Below, piece after piece: positions 6,252 through 7,719 of a stretch of DNA of 7,719 bases (position 1 is its first letter; each line of letters starts with the position of its first letter). Under the pieces are notes generated by a model. It ran no database searches. It saw nothing but the letters and a program-made list of their open reading frames with translations, and was not told the origin of the DNA. The position numbers and the translations under genes were made by a program. The stretch is from assembly GCA_945224895.1 (NCBI GenBank), contig CALYNW010000039.1, positions 1-7,719 on the forward strand. Direction: 5' to 3'. This DNA is from an uncultured Clostridia bacterium. Lineage in GTDB: Bacteria > Bacillota > Clostridia > Oscillospirales > Acutalibacteraceae.

Positions 6252-6788
6252 TTACTCCATTTGCTTACCAAGGAATGCCGCCGCAACCTGTACCAGCTTT
6301 ATATCCGTTTCTGTGGGAAGATTGTGGTCCTCATCCTCAATAAGAGCAACTGCTCCGCTGACATCTCCTCCGTACATAATAGGATATACAACATTTGCTT
6401 TTCTTGAAAAACCCTCAATAGCACTCATACTCGGCACAGTATTGCTTGCAATATGAATTGCTCTGTTCTCCATAAGCTCCTCAAGGCTCTTTGTTACTCT
6501 GCGTTCAAGTATTTCTCTTTTGCTGATACCCGAAGCGGCTATAACGTGGTCGTTGTCCATAATCGCAATAGGCAAACCGCCGTTTTTATGCAGTACCTCT
6601 GCATACTGATTTGCAAAGTTTGAAAGCTCTCCTATAGGAGAATACTTTTTGAAAATAACCTCGCCCTCTGCGTCGGTAAAAATTTCAAGGGGGTCGCCCT
6701 CTTTTATTCTGAAGGAACGTCTGATTTCCTTTGGAATAACAATTCTTCCCAAATCGTCTATTCTTCTTACTATTCCTGTGGCCTTCAT
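6252..6788 (-). CDS. spoVT: Stage V sporulation protein T
   Basis: SpoVT is an AbrB-family transcription factor that, in Bacillus and Clostridium, tunes late forespore gene expression together with sigma-G. The 178-residue protein opens with MKATGIVRRIDDLGRIVIPKEIRR, nearly the same as the Bacillus protein, giving the swapped-hairpin DNA-binding domain at residues 1-50. From about 55 to 178 is a GAF-like ligand or dimer domain ending AAAFLGKQME. I chose the ATG at 6788 over the GTG at 6797. The family starts MKATG, the resulting length equals that of the B. subtilis protein, and GAGGAG (6797-6802) sits 8 nt upstream and would be covered by the GTG start. A sigma-G-like promoter lies before it. 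Neighbours are unrelated, and it probably forms a single-gene unit. This is the clearest sign that the host sporulates. Confidence 0.95.
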   Translation of the reverse strand: MKATGIVRRIDDLGRIVIPKEIRRSFRIKEGDPLEIFTDAEGEVIFKKYSPIGELSNFANQYAEVLHKNGGLPIAIMDNDHVIAASGISKREILERRVTKSLEELMENRAIHIASNTVPSMSAIEGFSRKANVVYPIMYGGDVSGAVALIEDEDHNLPTETDIKLVQVAAAFLGKQME

Positions 6789-6825
6789 TGCCGTCACTCC
6801 TCAATTATTGTAAATGTATCTGTAA

Positions 6826-6854
6826 TATTTTGCACATTTTAACTATTGCTATAC
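6826..6854 (-). promoter_or_regulatory. Candidate sigma-G promoter of spoVT
   Basis: Minus strand: GTATA (6850-6854) and CAAAATA (6826-6832) are 17 bp apart. They fit the sigma-G-type pattern GnATR then CAnnnTA, whose usual spacing is 17-18 bp. The start of transcription would be near 6819, about 31 nt before the ATG. Bacillus spoVT is known to be a sigma-G target, which supports the reading. The region is AT-rich, so chance matches are possible. Confidence 0.45.
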
Positions 6855-6910
6855 TACAAAATAATTAGGATTTTTTGGAAATTAAAATGCTTTAACTGAT
6901 ATTGCTTATG

Positions 6911-6919
6911 TGATATAAT
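6911..6919 (+). promoter_or_regulatory. Extended -10 promoter of trmO
   Basis: TGATATAAT is a perfect extended -10 (TGnTATAAT) with only a poor -35 (TTAACT at 6892-6897, 16-bp spacing to the TG-preceded hexamer at 6914). Transcription would begin near 6926, leaving a leader of about 9 nt before the ATG at 6935, with the GGTGAT ribosome site (6926-6931) at the extreme 5' end. Confidence 0.6.
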
Positions 6920-6934
6920 AATTTCGGTGATGAT

Positions 6935-7603
6935 ATGAAAATAATTGCACATATTTATAACGATTTTCCCGAAAAATTCGGTATACCACGACAAAGCGGA
7001 TTAGTAAAAGGACTTACGGGGACAATTATCTTTGAAAAGGAATACAGGGTAAGAGAAGCACTTGAAGGAATTGAAGATTTTTCTCACCTGTGGCTGATAT
7101 GGCAATTTTCCGAAAATCTCCGTGATAATTGGTCGCCTACCGTGAGACCGCCCAGACTTGGCGGAGAAAAACGAAAGGGTGTCTTTGCCACAAGATCACC
7201 CTTCAGACCGAACCCTATAGGCTTATCCTGCGTTAAGCTTGAAGACGTACGACACACCGATAAATACGGAACCGTACTTATTGTAAGCGGAATTGACCTA
7301 ATGAACGGTACGCCCATATATGACATAAAGCCTTATATTGCCTACTGCGACAGCGTACCCGAGGCATCAGAGGGCTTTGCAAGGGATGTTAAGGACTATG
7401 AGTTAAAGGTGAATTTTGACGACTGTTTACTAAAAAAAATACCCGAAGATAAACAAAAAGCCTTAATCGGTATTTTAAAGCAGGACCCGAGACCTGCATA
7501 TCACAACGACTCTGAAAGAATTTACGGCGTAAAATTTGCCGACTTTGACATAAAATTCAAAGTCGACAAAGATGTGTTAACCGTTGTTGATGTACTAAAT
7601 TAG
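6935..7603 (+). CDS. trmO: tRNA (N6-threonylcarbamoyladenosine(37)-N6)-methyltransferase TrmO
   Basis: TrmO (TsaA/YaeB family) uses S-adenosylmethionine to methylate t6A at position 37 of certain threonine tRNAs, making m6t6A and improving decoding of ACY codons. The 222-residue protein is the expected length (E. coli TrmO is about 235). Family motifs are FGIPRQSG (15-22), DFSHLWLIW (48-56), RPPRLGG (71-77), KGVFATRSPFRPNPIGLS (81-98), NGTPIYDIKPY (124-134) and the C-terminal QDPRPAY (183-189). The N-terminal beta-barrel domain carries the methyl-donor and tRNA sites; the C-terminal part after about 150 is the smaller extra domain. The motif usually written DGTP reads NGTP here. The start at 6935 is supported by GGTGAT at 6926-6931. 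It is divergent from spoVT and appears to stand alone; no terminator with a U-tract is visible after it. Confidence 0.94.
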   Translation: MKIIAHIYNDFPEKFGIPRQSGLVKGLTGTIIFEKEYRVREALEGIEDFSHLWLIWQFSENLRDNWSPTVRPPRLGGEKRKGVFATRSPFRPNPIGLSCVKLEDVRHTDKYGTVLIVSGIDLMNGTPIYDIKPYIAYCDSVPEASEGFARDVKDYELKVNFDDCLLKKIPEDKQKALIGILKQDPRPAYHNDSERIYGVKFADFDIKFKVDKDVLTVVDVLN

Positions 7604-7609
7604 TATTTG

Positions 7610-7624
7610 GCAGGCTGAGCCTGC
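7610..7624. repeat. Short GC-rich palindrome after trmO
   Basis: GCAGGC-TGA-GCCTGC forms a perfect 6-bp stem with a 3-nt loop, 6 nt after the trmO stop. No run of T follows, so it is not a normal intrinsic terminator. It may be part of a dispersed intergenic repeat or a transcript-end hairpin. Confidence 0.6.
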
Positions 7625-7632
7625 ACGCAAAA

Positions 7633-7704
7633 CGGGAAGGCAGACAATTTAATAATCAACACCATTTCCCGACAATAAATAGTTTTACAAATTCGGGTTT
7701 GTCG
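7633..7704. other. Terminal intergenic stretch with competing inverted repeats
   Basis: CGGGAA (7633-7638) can pair with TTCCCG (7666-7671). CCCGA (7668-7672) can instead pair with TCGGG (7693-7697), and CGACAA (7670-7675) with TTGTCG (7699-7704). These pairings exclude one another. No recognisable gene, RNA family or terminator is seen between 7604 and the window end. Confidence 0.4.
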
Positions 7705-7719
7705 AGATGTTGTTGAATG

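Noticed and set aside
5737..6407. Plus-strand open frames across yczE and spoVT.
   Set aside because: They are antisense shadows of well-recognised genes with no motifs of their own.
6789..6797. Longer spoVT start at a GTG (6797), adding three residues.
   Set aside because: GAGGAG overlaps that GTG and is spaced 8 nt from the ATG at 6788, which gives the usual MKATG start and 178 residues.
7656..7718. Open minus-strand frame of 20 codons ending in TGA, as if the C-terminus of a converging gene (ends FIVGKWC).
   Set aside because: Too short to recognise and without any family motif. The overlapping inverted repeats explain the sequence equally well, and it would need the sequence beyond the window.
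7601..7719. Another minus-strand frame open from the window end to a TAA overlapping the trmO stop region, ending AQPAKY.
   Set aside because: Its 3' part is simply the GCAGGC palindrome translated. Chance openness is likely, and the ATG inside lacks a ribosome site.
1..7719. A defence system, prophage, CRISPR array, riboswitch or biosynthetic cluster.
   Set aside because: All sizeable frames are assigned to chromosomal families. I found no direct-repeat array, integrase, transposase, tRNA or leader with a recognisable riboswitch core.

Overview
The window looks like a short contig from a low-GC, spore-forming Firmicute of the class Clostridia, most likely an Oscillospiraceae/Ruminococcaceae-type gut organism. 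The reasons are AT-rich DNA, strong AGGAGG/GGTGAT-type ribosome sites, sigma-A-like TTGACA/TATAAT promoters, a clear spoVT gene and the protein families present. The genus is inference only. The first 24 bases are not genomic: they match the end of a Nextera tagmentation adapter, so the contig begins at a library artefact.

Layout: (1) 25-3200, minus strand, is a tight three-gene cluster: comM/yifB (AAA+ Mg-chelatase-like ATPase), a membrane-anchored family 3 glycoside hydrolase related to NagZ, and the N-terminal part of a LUD-domain (LutC/YkgG-type) protein cut by the contig end. The gaps are 6 nt and then an 11-nt overlap, with the last ribosome site buried in the preceding gene. (2) 3201-3322 holds back-to-back promoters whose -35 boxes overlap. 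(3) 3323-5154, plus strand, holds alpha-phosphoglucomutase/phosphomannomutase (pgcA type) and a previously easy-to-miss 31-codon gene for a single-pass membrane peptide, ended by a strong terminator that also works in reverse. (4) 5266-6096, minus, is a YczE/YitT-type membrane protein with its own promoter. (5) 6252-6788, minus, is spoVT, with a candidate sigma-G promoter and a perfect 12-bp inverted repeat just after its stop. (6) 6935-7603, plus, is trmO, a tRNA t6A methyltransferase, under an extended -10 promoter that would give a very short leader. (7) 7604-7719 has small palindromes and no convincing gene.

Most of this is chromosomal housekeeping: sugar-phosphate interconversion for envelope polysaccharides, cell-wall hydrolysis, DNA processing, tRNA modification and sporulation control. 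I see no phage, insertion sequence, CRISPR array, RNA gene or defence system, and no evidence of a new multi-gene system. There is no gene-free stretch longer than about 155 bases. The observations most worth following are the 31-residue membrane peptide, the altered catalytic-dyad position in the glycosidase, the overlapping divergent promoters, the sigma-G-like site before spoVT and the inverted repeat after it.
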